A stretch of 64,000 nucleotides of DNA, taken from contig VZTG01001881.1 of NCBI GenBank assembly GCA_013397845.1, positions 448,816-512,815 on the forward strand. The letters run 5' to 3'. This DNA comes from Melanocharis versteri (Eukaryota > Chordata > Aves > Passeriformes > Melanocharitidae). Both the position numbers and the translations under genes were made by a program. Shown piece after piece: positions 40,701-53,100 of the stretch; within the stretch, counting starts at the first letter, position 1; every line of letters begins with the position of its first letter. The notes beneath the pieces were generated by a model that was not told the DNA's origin, searched no databases, and saw nothing but the letters and a program-made list of their open reading frames with translations.

Positions 40701-43700
40701 GGACTCAGAGCTCCCATACAGAAATCATCCTGTCAGTCCATCTGAGAGCCCACAAAAATGCTGTAGTCTAGCAAAGAATTACAGATTCCTTCCTTAAAAC
40801 TCAAGTGGTACAAATCCATTTTTTAGTATTTTTCCTTTAATCAACTTGCTTAAAGGCAAGCACAAAATCCAAATGGTGCTTGTTATAGACTATATGCTGT
40901 TTTACAGTATAGCCAAGCCTCTTCCAAAACTTAATTCAGAGAGCTGAAGGATGTTATAACTTCAAATGTAAACTCCTCAAGAAGTTCTCCCCATTCAACT
41001 AATAGCTGACTTGACAACTTCCAAAAAGAGTAAAGTGTATATACATCATCATGTCATTGCAGACACGCTGGAACTACAGTTATATGGGAACATTAGCCTT
41101 GATTTCAACTCAAGACAGACTAAAATAAATGCCACAGGCAGTGACAGAAGTGTTACACACCCAATGCCACATCCGTATTTGATGCTCCCCAGTGAGTATC
41201 AGCTTCTGTACAGACTTCCATCAGATGAGAGATATGCACAGCTAGAGGACATTGCACGCTCTGGCACTGTCTCTGTGCTACCAAGTGAAAAAGCAGTCCT
41301 CTGATTTTATAATAAACTAGATCATAACCCTTGAATAACTGACAACCTAATAGAGTCTCATGATTAACAGTCAAAAACTGCCTCCCTCTTCCTCTGGCTG
41401 CTTTTTTCAGAGTCAGCCTTGTCTTTTTTGCAAGAACTGATCACAGATTAACTTATGCCGTACTGCACCCTCAGTCAGGCAATTCATTTGTATACATGGA
41501 TTGGTCCCCTGCAGTCTTCAGGACTCGCTGCCACGTATAAACTACCCAGTCTGCAATACAGCTCACCTCACATTTAACCCTTTTGGCTTTGCCTTCACTG
41601 GCTTTATAAGCCTGATGGAGCAAAATTGCATACAGGCAGTGACAGCAGCATGATAATTTAGAGGTCATCACTCTGATCTATAAGCAGTCATTCTACAACC
41701 AAACATCCAGTCTTCTTAGCAGCAATCTATACAATACCACTTATTGGGCTAAAACGCATTTCAGACACGCAAATCTGCAGCAGTAAATAACTGGGAGAAC
41801 ACAGACAAAGGAGCTTCTCGTTAGTAGTATCTAAAAGAAGTATTAAGAGGAAAAAAAATCCTACAACTTCTACAGATTCTGCACAGGGACAGGCAAAGAT
41901 TCTATTTAAATGATACCTTTATATTCTTACAGTCAAAACTCAAAGCTTCTCTGGCTCAAAAGTGTAGCAAGCACCAGGGTTTAAAGCATCACTCTGCACA
42001 AGTTTCTCCAAAGCTGCGCTCTCCACGCTGTTCATCCAAGGACATAATACATATCCATTATTAACTGAGACAGAATATTACTTCTCGGATTTACGTTGGT
42101 TACAGACCTTCATTATTTAGTTCTGCTAAGTACCAGCACCAAATGCCAGCTTCTGGGTCAAACAGCCACTCAACAGTACAGAAATCTATGGAACTACCAT
42201 CCATATCAAAGGCAAGTCAGAAACACTCTGATAAGGCAAGTATTTCCCCACTCTGCAGTGCAGGTGGAAAGCTCCTACACAGGGCTAACACAAAGAAGCA
42301 TACTTGAGTAACTTCATACAGCTGACATTAGTTTGGAACACAGATAAGAAACTCCTGCATTTCAGCTAAAAGAAGCAGGAAAACAACGCTTGCCCATGGC
42401 CATGTATTTGGGCTGCACATTGTATAGGTGCGGGGGTGTTAGGGAATGAGGAAGAAACACTGTTAGAAAAAAATAAACAAAAAACTGATGCTCAGGTACC
42501 TAGCAAAAGTTAATTAAACTTGCACAACCAAATACTGTCCTGTGAAGGGTGACCAACTTCCTTCTGAAAGCAATCTCAGTTTGTTTAAGTTTGCATGACA
42601 GAATTACTTCCTCTATCAGCAGCAAGTTCAACAAAGCTTGTCAGCAACGACGCAGTTTCTAAATTTTCATCTAGAAATCAACCAATTCGCAGTGCACAAA
42701 CAAGGATTCTCGTGTCCTGCTTAATCACGACTCTGCATGCACAGCTTGTTGATACAACTTCTCGGGTAAATGAAATCCCAGAATGCTGGAGCAGCTTTAA
42801 TAGAGAAGGGTTGCTACACAGGGGCAGGGAAAAAAAAAACCCAACAAAATAAACCAAACCACGACACACACCCAGTGCTGAGTAATCTTAGAAAATAAAT
42901 AGGGGGAAAAGTCATTAAGCTTCTCCCGCTAAGAAAATACATAGCCCTAACCGCCAAAAGCTGAGGAAAAAAAAGTTGAGCTGAGCAAAACATCCAGGAG
43001 AATCCACAAGATCCACTGGATCTCTCATTTCTGTTTCTCTTATTTTTCTATTTAGGAGTGCTTTCTCCCTCCTTCATTAGGTATTGGGAGATGTTCCTGG
43101 AAGAGAAGGCTGTTTCTATTTTGATGTTTTCAAATCCACTACTGGGGTTCTGCTCTCTCTGAGCCAAATTAAACATACCAGAGGTGTTTTCACAAGCCAT
43201 TTGGGTAGTATACTGCTCACAAATGTCAACTACAAGCCATTAATGCTGCATCAGGAACTTTCTCCAGAGTAAATTGCCTCACTAGAACCAGGGGTGGAAG
43301 GGACTGGCACCTGGAACCTTCCGTCCTCTGAAAAGTCCAGCTACAGCAAAGTCTTCAGGATTGCAAAGCAGTATTTGGTGGTTAGACTTAAAATTGTGCA
43401 AAAGTTTGCTGAAAGAAGTAACAAGGAACAACAGTCTGCAAAACAGTTCTAGGAATAGGATGGTGACAATAAACTTCCTTGGGCTGAATTTCTTCCATCT
43501 ACAAGGAAGTTCCTAGTCAAAACTAGGTATGCCAGAAGTCAGAAGGGAGGACAGTACCCAGGAACTGGAACAATTGTCACGCAGGAGGCCAAGGTTCAAT
43601 CTGGGGGCAAGTACCAAGTGCTCAAGTTAGTCCTGCTCTTGCACATGACAGACTGGTACCCTGAGTACTTAATTTTTGACCACTGATAGGGGTTTTTAAG

Positions 43701-46700
43701 AGAAATAATTTTTTTGTTTTTAATTAGAAAGGAGAAAAATGTGTATTCCTAAATGATCCCATGACAAGTAAACCTCTACTGAGGCATACGTATTGGTCTC
43801 AAAATCAAGTTGTACGTCAGACAATCAAGCCTTCCACAGCAGAAGTTGTCAGACTGAGTCCTTTGTTTTCTTCACAAATTGTTGCAATACAGAGAATGGC
43901 AGGTGTGAAGGCTAGCAAAAGCAACTGTCTTCATAATAGTAAACTGTACTGAAGTCTCCTGTTTCACAGAATCTTCCTCTCCTCACCCAAGGCAGAAGCA
44001 AGAGCAACTGCCTGTTTAAACTTCTGGTTTCTAAAAGCTTTTGAAGTTCTACCACTTCACCACCCACCTCTAAGTAGTCACACCAAAACTGGTATGTGTT
44101 TCTCTCCATCATGTCCTTGAATTCCAAGTCTGCGTAACAAGATTGAGAATTTGGGGTTTTCAATTATTCCCATCCACATTTCAAATTAAAAGTTGGCTAC
44201 TAACAAATTTAAGTGCTGTGGACAAGCTACATTTATTCCTAAAAAATATTTAGGTATACAAACCTGCAATTCCATGTACTATAAAGAAACTGCAATTTCA
44301 CATAGCAGGTGGTAATACAAACTAAATTCAAGGCAATTCCATGCTATAGCAGAGAGGCTGAAAACTCTATGAGAATGCTTGCTATATCCAATATACTTGA
44401 GAGATTCCCACAGACTCCACTGAAAGAGCAAAGAGCCTTACACATAGAGAATAAAGTGGCATTCGCACACTAACAAGCTAGAGAGCATGTTTTGGCTCAA
44501 GCAGAGTAATCTTTACTAACACAAGAACGCTGCTGCCATTCATCAGTGCCTTCTGTTCAGATCTGTGCACCAGCTTAGCAGATGATTTTTACATCTTCAT
44601 CCTATCACATGATGCAGTTATTTTGCATAGATATGTTCTTTGCATAGAACACAAGAAACACCACTATTACATTGTGCTTACTTCAACAAGCCTGCTCAGC
44701 ATTAGATTCCACATGCAGAAATAAAATGGAATAAACCTCAGTATTCAGGTTTATTTATATGTCAATACCTGTACATTTCCTTATATGACCACACAACAGA
44801 AAAATACATTTTAAAAGATATTTGACAAAATAATCATAAGTCTTATCACAACCACTGATTCAGTGCAATAATCCACTGCAGCTTGCAGTTAGGTTAACTT
44901 GATGAATCAGACGCCTATCTCTACCTCACTCTTTGATATAAAGCGTAATTAATTTATAGTCTACAAGGACAAAACACAATTCTAGGATTTAACTATAAAA
45001 TACTCACTCTTCAAATAACACAAAATACATTTACTAAGATCCCTGTTAAGTTTTCAACATCAAATATGCATGTAAACCAAAAGTTAGATCAGCAAATAAT
45101 TTGGATTCCAAACCAACCACAGATGAATTGATTCTCTTCTGAATCAAATTATGTAATAACAAAGCCAAAGTCAGGCTCTGCTAACTGAAATTACAGCACC
45201 AGAATCATGAGCAGAAGTCCAGATTTGCACAGACTCACCCCATGGCCTGGGCAGACCCATCTTGCATGTACCTAGAAGGTCAATACATTCAAAATGTTAA
45301 CTATGGAAGGGGAAACCAAGTATCAACTTAGAGAACATTCCTGTGGTCTCACCACCAGACTTCTTTCAAACTGAGGCTGCCAAGTTTCATGTCTCTCATA
45401 TTACATGAACTACACGAATTTGACAGCCCTGGTATGACATCCCACCTCTCCGCCAAGATGCACAGAGCCAGCTGAGGTCCAGGAAAGCTGACAGCTTCTC
45501 CAACACAAGAGGAGCCACCTAAGCAGATTTAACAACCAAGCAGATGCAGATGCAGCTGCAGCAATCACAACTGCACTCTCACTTGAACAGTAATGACTAC
45601 AAAGAGCATCATCAGGATGATGGGACACCCCAACATCGGACTCTCCTGACTGCAGGCTGCTATATCTTCCCCACAGTTAGAATAAACCCCAACAAGTTCA
45701 CACACTCTAGATGCTTGGGAAAAAAACAGAAGTTCTAGGCAACGTAGGAAGAAAAATAAAGGCCCCTTCTGGAAAAGGGTGTCTGAATAAATGTCTCCAC
45801 TCAGAGCAGAATGGCAAAGCTGGCTTCTAGACTACTGACTTGGGGGGAAGGAAGAGTTAGAGGTGAGAGTCACAAAGACACTTTTTGCTTAATAACCTAC
45901 CATATTCAGAAAGAAACAAGATGCCAGTACTGTTACACTTATTTAGAAAGAATGTACACAGAGAAATACCAGTCACTAGCTGCTTCTGACAGAAGGTACT
46001 TGCAGACTTTCAGGTACTGGTTAAGTGCTTTAGTGGCAGCAGTGTATTTCTTACACAGAACAAATTCAGCCACTGTACTGATGCAAACACAAACCACCTG
46101 CTTTCACTAATTAAAGCCTCATGGGTAAATCAGAGTCAGGCTGAAAGCTAGAAGTCAGGAGGCCTCACTTGCAAGACAGGTGGGTACATTTGCTTTACAA
46201 GCACATGAATGAGTTGTCACAGACAGCCTCATCTACAGCCCAGTGACTAGGAACAGGACAAGATGCACAAGAATCATACAATTCTGGCCAACAACTGGTA
46301 CTATGCAATCATCTCAGATCCCATGCTCCCTCAGATCATAGTAGGGGAAACAAATTTGTGGACCCCGCCACTGCCTCCACAGCCTGCACTCCCCTTCATG
46401 CCATCTGCTGAGGAAATGATCAGTTTTGGAGAGAAATGAAAAGCAGCACGTTAGTAAACTGTGACAATGGTTTCCCCTTTTCAGCTTGAAAAATGTATTT
46501 GTGCTTACACACAGAAAGCGGTACAGGTCAGAGTCCACAGTGGTTTTGTTAAACATTTAAGCAGATTCAGTTTAATGCACTTTTCCAGACCTTTTGGCTG
46601 GAGAAGTTAGCTCACTATGCTACAGGCGAAATCTGCCTGGCTGTGAAGGACACCTGACACCGAGCACTCTTTTTTTTCCCCATTCTAGATTTAGGTCTTC

Positions 46701-49700
46701 CCCCCTTCCATAAAGAGAAACAAATTACATTTCCTTTATCACCTTTAAAGGTTTGATTGATATTTCCTTTAATTTAGAAATCAAATACTGGCAGATCCTG
46801 TTTCAGTATTTTAGCTTATCTAAAGATACCAGGATCAGAAAAGATCAGACAGACAGAAAAGCAATACCTTAAAATGCAAAGATCAATGATCAAAGATCAC
46901 TTCAAATACTGAGAACAGCAAAAACCCACTAAGTCCTTTATCATCCCCAACTCTCCATTTTAAGAACTGGAACTTGACAGTTCTTTCTAAACTTCTAATA
47001 GAAAATGGTATATTATACTAGTTTTGCCAACACATCAACCAGCCTTCCAGGAAATAATGTGTCAGCAACATACGGAAACTACTTGAAGGAGTTTTTTGGC
47101 ATTTGTCTCCCAGCCTGGCATGCTTTTAGCCTTCACTGTGGAAGCCACTAAAACCTCTGTTTTAGCTGTAAAATTTAAAACACCAAGGAACATTAAATCA
47201 ATGACAGTACATGCTTATCATTCAATACAAGCCACCAAACCTCACTCACAAATGCTACCACCTTCTACGTAATTTTTACAACTAAAAGATTTACTTTGAA
47301 CCACTTTTAAGCAAACAGCTTCAGAAAATGCTAATAATCTTTTCAGCCTCTAAGCAGTAAAGAATAAACTGTAAGCGCCACATTTAAAAGCATGTTTCTA
47401 TGTTTATGGAACAGACAATTTTGAGTAATAAATCTGGAAAGTTATTTGGTGTATAACAGCAACTTACACCAGGGCACAGTGGAAAGAAACATACCCCACA
47501 AACTATTTATGATAGTCTAAGCACAAGTCAAGACAAGTTGAGGCTGAGTTAGATTAGTCACCAAAAGCTCTCCTCAGTGGCATACAGCGGAGTACAAGTG
47601 ATCAGTGAGAGTAAGGGAGGAAGAAAAACCAAAACAAAACAAAACCGTAGAAGCCAGATTACTCAGAGTCCTCCCATGAGATTTCAACTTTCAAAGACCA
47701 GTTCAGCCACGCAGCAATAAAAGACTCAGGCTGAGGAATTTTCCTTAGACGCTCTGCCAGCACTGCATCAAAAGCTCCCTGCATGCTACCAACACATCTA
47801 GAGAGCAGGTTTGACAAGGACTTCACAAATTTGACAAATGCTATTTGCAGAGATGCCTTTTCTGTAACACTTCGGATCACGTTCACACTGAGGGACAAAA
47901 CCTCTAGCTAACAAAGTAATCACCTTTGCCTGGCCAGGTCTGAAGTAAGAGGTGGATGGACTTACTCAACTCACTTTCTTGCAACTGAGGAACTCAGAAG
48001 ACTTTAAAACCACAAACTGCTGTTTTCATAAAGCTGTGGGCTACCACAACTCAAATACAGTCAGGCTATGAAGTTACTTCAGAGCAACTGCAGTACCCAG
48101 GAGCTCCTGCAGCCCAGTCCCATTAGTGCTGCCTGCACAAGGCTCCACAAGGTGCTGGGTGCTCAGAGCGTACAGGTGCTGCGATGGCAAAACATTGACC
48201 CTGTGCTCCAGGTCACAGAGAAACACACACACATACACACAGGCAGGTGTTTCCCCCACTGTCACTGTCCTCTCCCCGTGCATCACAAATTACAACATAC
48301 AGTTCCCCGGAAGAGAATTTTATACTGTAAAGTCTGCAGAGCAGCTTGGATAAATGTAATCCTATCCTACCTTCAGACAGCCTGAGGAAAGAACAGTTGT
48401 TTGAAAAAGTCATATTGCAACACGTCAAACAATTATTCACTTTTGCCCTATGGAACTAACAGTTCTCCCTCACCTTTTTTAAGTGACATAAACTGCAGTC
48501 CTTTAACTCCTGTCTGCTACAGGCAAGTAAAGATGAATATGGTGCTTCCAAAAATCTGAAGACTTTCCTTTACTCAATTAATTTAACCACATCATAGAAT
48601 TAACCTGGAAGTGTATAACTGGCTGCTACACCTATTTACTCTAGGTTTCTAAATTAATTCAGCATTGCAGGAAAAGTGAGAAGGAAAAAAAAGGAAAACT
48701 AGAACACATTAGTTATGTGAAACAGTGTTAAAAGTTACTTTCACCCTCTGAAAATATTTCTTTCCTCAGGGTATAAAAGAGCTGTAATAAATAAAAGCAA
48801 CTACATTTTAACAAGTCCAATTTAAATGTGAAATTATCATAGTTATATTAAACTCTACTGTAACATATTCAGAATTTAAATTAAGCCATATGAGTGGTAT
48901 GTGCTCACTGACACTGTTTTAAACACAGACAAACCACCACCCTTGGGTACACAAACTAAGAGTTGAAGAGTTAAACATTTCAAAATAATTTCTGGTTTTG
49001 AGTGAGAACTTTCTATGCACTCATTTAGTTTATTCAGTTCAATGACTGGGTTTTCAAGTTATAAAGAATGAAGCCAACTGAAATCTCTTAAAAGATCACC
49101 AAATGAAACATATTTAAAAAAAAAAAACCCTCCAATATTTCAGAAAAAAAGTTATGAATCTAAGGTATCCAGTGTATAATGTGCATCCAGTTGGTGATAC
49201 AGAAGTATTACAAGAAATGAGGCAGTTATCTTTAGTTATAAGTGAGAATTGACAATGCACCATTATGGAAGAAGGCACAGAGCATCAACTCACTCTTTTG
49301 CCTACAGAGAAATATGTGACAACTGTTACACTACTAAGACATCCTTTTAGCAATAGAGGCTAAACAAATAAAATGACTGCTCTCTGAAGAGGAAACAACT
49401 CCTTCAGCTATCCCATGTTCTTAGATTACAACTTCTCTATACCAATAAGCTTTGTAGCATTTCAGTTCTTCAAGGTGTCAAACTAATTTGGCAAATCCAA
49501 GTTTCTCTACGCCTTGCAAAACTTAAGTGGATGGCAATAGGCTTCTAACTCCATCTAACACAAGCATACTACAGGTCCATAGAGTTACCAATGGAAGAAT
49601 ACAATACTGGAAGAGCCAAGGCTTTGGCACCACACAGTTTGCCTCTGAGATCCCATCTCATGGCCTCAAATACTACCAGTTCATTGCGCTTACTATCAGA

Positions 49701-49784
49701 AAAACACTACACCAGAAACCTAATAGAAAAGTAGAGAGCTGACCACCTGCAGAATAGGAATAGCTATCTGCAGGCTATAATCAT
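31795..49784 (-). other. MTUS1: MTUS1 intron 1, downstream part
   Basis: About 18 kb between the CR1 fragment and exon 2. No coding exon could be recognised on either strand. A short (CA)n run lies at 48223-48240. A more GC-rich patch at about 40430-40700 has overlapping short frames on both strands, none resembling a known protein. A T-run lies near 38008-38021. The 3' end of the intron, just above 31800, has an almost pure A-run on the plus strand, which is the polypyrimidine tract of the exon 2 acceptor on the minus strand. Confidence 0.55.
48223..48240. repeat. (AC)n microsatellite, short and interrupted
   Basis: Eighteen bases of alternating A and C with one interruption (CAT in place of CAC). 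It is too short to expect high polymorphism. It lies in intron 1 of MTUS1. Confidence 0.8.
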
Positions 49785-50180
49785 CAAGCCTAAAAGAATT
49801 GGGATTATTCAGCCTGGAAAAGAGAAGACTTCAGGGTGACCTAATTGCAGCTTTCATTACCTGAACGGAGCCTACCAGGAAGACGGAAACTATTTACAAG
49901 AGCATGTAGCGCCAGGACAAGGGGGAATGGTTACAAACCGAAACACAGTAGGTTTAGAATAGATATTAGAAAGAGATTATTTACTGTGAGGGTGGTAATG
50001 CACTGGAACACGTTGAACAGAGATGTTGTGGATGCCTCACCTCCAGAAGTGTTTAAGGCAAGGTTGGATGGGGCTTTGAGCAACCTGGTCTAATGGAACA
50101 TATCCCTGCTCATGCCAGAGGGATTGGAACTAGATGACCAAAAAGGTCCCTTCCAACCCAGGCCATTCCATGATTCTGTC
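49785..50180 (+). mobile_element. CR1 LINE, 3'-terminal fragment (plus orientation)
   Basis: This is the best-preserved repeat in the window. It carries the 3' part of a bird CR1 retrotransposon: the block beginning near TTCAGCCTGG, then a decayed tail of the ORF2 (endonuclease/reverse transcriptase) frame, and finally the characteristic end GGTCCCTTCCAACCCAGGCC followed by the ATTCCATGATTCTGTCAT terminus. A short frame at 49845-50093 still reads the typical ORF2 C-terminus, including the motifs FTVRVVMHWN, VVDA and FKARLDGALSNLV. The element is 5'-truncated, as most CR1 copies are, and inserted in MTUS1 intron 1 opposite to the gene. It is not active: the catalytic reverse-transcriptase core is absent. 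Confidence 0.95.
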
Positions 50181-53100
50181 ATCTCTCAGAGAAAAACAAA
50201 AGCAACACACAAACACACAGAAATCAGAAGGAACTAAAGCAGCATGTAGCTATTGACTGGGAGGATGCTCAGTCTGAAGAACCTTACTCTCAGCACCACA
50301 AGCATTCTGCATTGAGAATCACTGGGTGGTGAACCCTGCTGCTGCTCAGCTGGCACAAAGGACAAGGTATGTTAACCACAGTCATCTAACAGCCATCTGC
50401 TAATAACACCCCCTGAAAAAAAGTAGCACCAGCTGAAGCTTGCACACACAGGCCCTTCCTCCCCTGCTGTGCCAAGCTTGCCTCATCTCATCATTACCTG
50501 ACTTTCCTTGGTCCCTAGTTGAACCTGTTATGGCTTGATTATGACTTTAAGGATTTCTTAGAAATTGCTCTTTAAGGTTAGTCAATACTGAGCTCTGGAC
50601 TGATGTTTCTACCTCAGTACTCCCCATTTTGCCCATAACAAGGCAAATCTCACAGAGATTAATGGACTTTCACTATATTTAAATGCAGCCCAAATATCCC
50701 CTTGTAAAAAAAGTTGACACCAACCACCTCCCCTCCTTCTCCCCTTCAGAAGAGATACAAATTTATCTTCTGTTTGACCCATCCATTCATATTTTGTAAA
50801 CTGATTAAATCTGCAATCTGTGTGCTTTCCTGAACAGGTTTTTCTAATTTCTTGCCTACCACTTTTGACCGCTAGAGTCTGTTCTCTAAGGAAAAGTTTT
50901 CCTAGACTAAGGATGCTAAAGAGTGCTGCGGGAGCAAGCTGACTACACACGGCAGCACCAGGCACAGATCACTGTAATCTTCTGAGAGTTGAGCTGACGG
51001 TTTGAACACATTGTTCTCCTTCATCTAATTTAACACGCAAGGGGTAGAAAAGAGCTTTTTTCTTCAGAAGTAAGATTTTAAAACTTCATCTTAAAAGCTC
51101 CTATTAAAAGTCTTCTAGCTGAGGTATTTAATGTGTTGTTTCTTGAATGAAACACGCATTGTCCTTTTATTACCCACCTATAAAGCACTCAAAGTAAACT
51201 TTTCTTTGGCTTGAATCTTCCCTTCACCAGCAGGAAGAGGCTGGTCAACCAAAAGCAGTCTGTCTGTCCTCCCTTCCTGAAATGGCCTGTGAAACAGTTA
51301 AGTAGAATTTCTTTTTTTCATTTATAAGGAAATCACTAAATACATTAAACGGTGATAAAAGTGTCTCCAACTATTGACATAAATGATGCAGAAAAGTAAG
51401 TAGCTCATACCAGTTCTAGAGTTGTAGCACTCATGTGGAGGATGCTTTTTGGTACCGTGCGGATTTCCTAACCATTTACAAGAGGACCCCACTCTGGTTC
51501 ACATAAATTACATCATAGTATGTGATGTATGAATTCTGTGTTGGCCATTTGCAGTATCATTCCTTTCTCTAGGATGCAACCATGAGTTCAAGCAAGTACC
51601 TAACACTGGCCCGGAGAATTTCACTTCTGTGCTGTAATATAAATACCACACAACTTAATCAGAGTTAAGCAAAATATTAGTTTGTCTGGGAAGTTGTTGC
51701 AATCTCAAATACTTCTTTCATAGGCTTGGAGTTACAGGATTTATAATTATTTTCATTAAGAGTTCTAAAGTGTGAGGTTTCACATCTATACATGTTGAAA
51801 AATTCACATACTTGTTTAACTTGAACGTGAGATTTGTGTAAGAAAGCAAGACAAGGAAAGAAAATTGTCTCCCCTTTCCAGCCCAGCTTACCTTAGCATG
51901 CCTTGAACACTGCTTCATTTCCTCCACTACATAGAGCATGCAGTCACCAGTGTAGAATGTGAAGAAAATGGGAAAATCCTTGGGATACGTGGCAGAAAAC
52001 CTGGGTTTGCATCATTTGGCACAAGAGGCAGGAAACGCTCCCCTGAGTGGGATGCTTTTAGCAAAGTTCTTGGTACGCTTAAGGTCAGAATCTGACTGGA
52101 TTAGAGATGCAGTCTCAAGGCTGAAGCTCCCACCTCTCTTCCAGGCACTGGCAACCCAGTCCTCTGGAATACGGTAGAGAGCCCTAGAGATGTGAAGAAT
52201 GCCAGGTGCACTTGCTCTTGCCTTTCTTCTTTAACTTCTTCCATTTCAAGTCGTAAGTATGAAGACTCCCAAACTAAGCTTGAGCTTTATACGCATCAAA
52301 CCTTTGCTTAACCCTTACACTCCAACCCAAAGAAAGAGAACTAAAAATAAAATCATCCAAATTTAGCAAGTTACCCAGTTTTCAACAAGTTTAAAATTCC
52401 TTCATGCAGATCAGTGTCCTTTAGGACTATATTTACCACCCTACAGTAGAACTTGTTTATACTGGACTTTGACCCGCAGATGAGTGCTACCATTTAGCCT
52501 AAGAACTTCTGTAAAAAGTTCCGATAACATCCGTAAAAATCACCCTCAACTAAATAGAAAAAATTAGACAGATATTCCTCCTTTAGGATAACCCTATTCA
52601 GGATTAGCATTAAACTACAATCTTTGAATTTACCAGACCACTGCACTATTGAGTAATTTTTTTTTTTTTTGGCTACCCAGGGAACTATTTGAGTTTCAGG
52701 GTTAAGCACATTCTGTTCCACTTAAATGGCAACATGCCAAATCCATTTAAATATTTAAACATTAACCTCAAAGTCACTGGTTTGTAAGAAGGCAGCCGTT
52801 AGTCCAGAGAGATTAAATTTTTCTCCAGGCAGTATCACTGAGTACAAAGGCCATTCTGCCTCTTTCTGAAAGCAATTTCTGGAAGAGCTGAAGAGCATGG
52901 AAAAGATACTACAGTACTCATAATCACTTCAATGAAAGACTTCTTTGCAAGAGTAGATAGACACACATTATTTGACATTTTCCCTTTTTAACACTACAGA
53001 TTCATCTTCTGTGTTTAAAAATGCTACTCTTCTGCTGAATGAAAAAACACAGGGTTGCTACAGTTGCTCTTAATAGTTTTAGATTGTACGGTTATCCAGT

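Noticed and set aside
40430..40720. GC-richer patch with overlapping frames on both strands in intron 1
   Set aside because: None of the frames resembles a known protein and there is no convincing exon structure; it may be an old unrecognised repeat.
43585..43660. Possible tRNA-derived SINE, because of a GGTTCAATCTGGGGG box-B-like sequence
   Set aside because: No matching A box, body or tail could be followed on either side; a single motif is not enough.
48590..48625. CATAGAATTAACCTGGAAG resembling an antisense CR1 terminus
   Set aside because: The similarity stops after about 20 bases and no adjoining CR1 body is seen.
49845..50093. 82-codon plus-strand frame as a host gene
   Set aside because: It is the decayed C-terminal end of CR1 ORF2, not a host gene.
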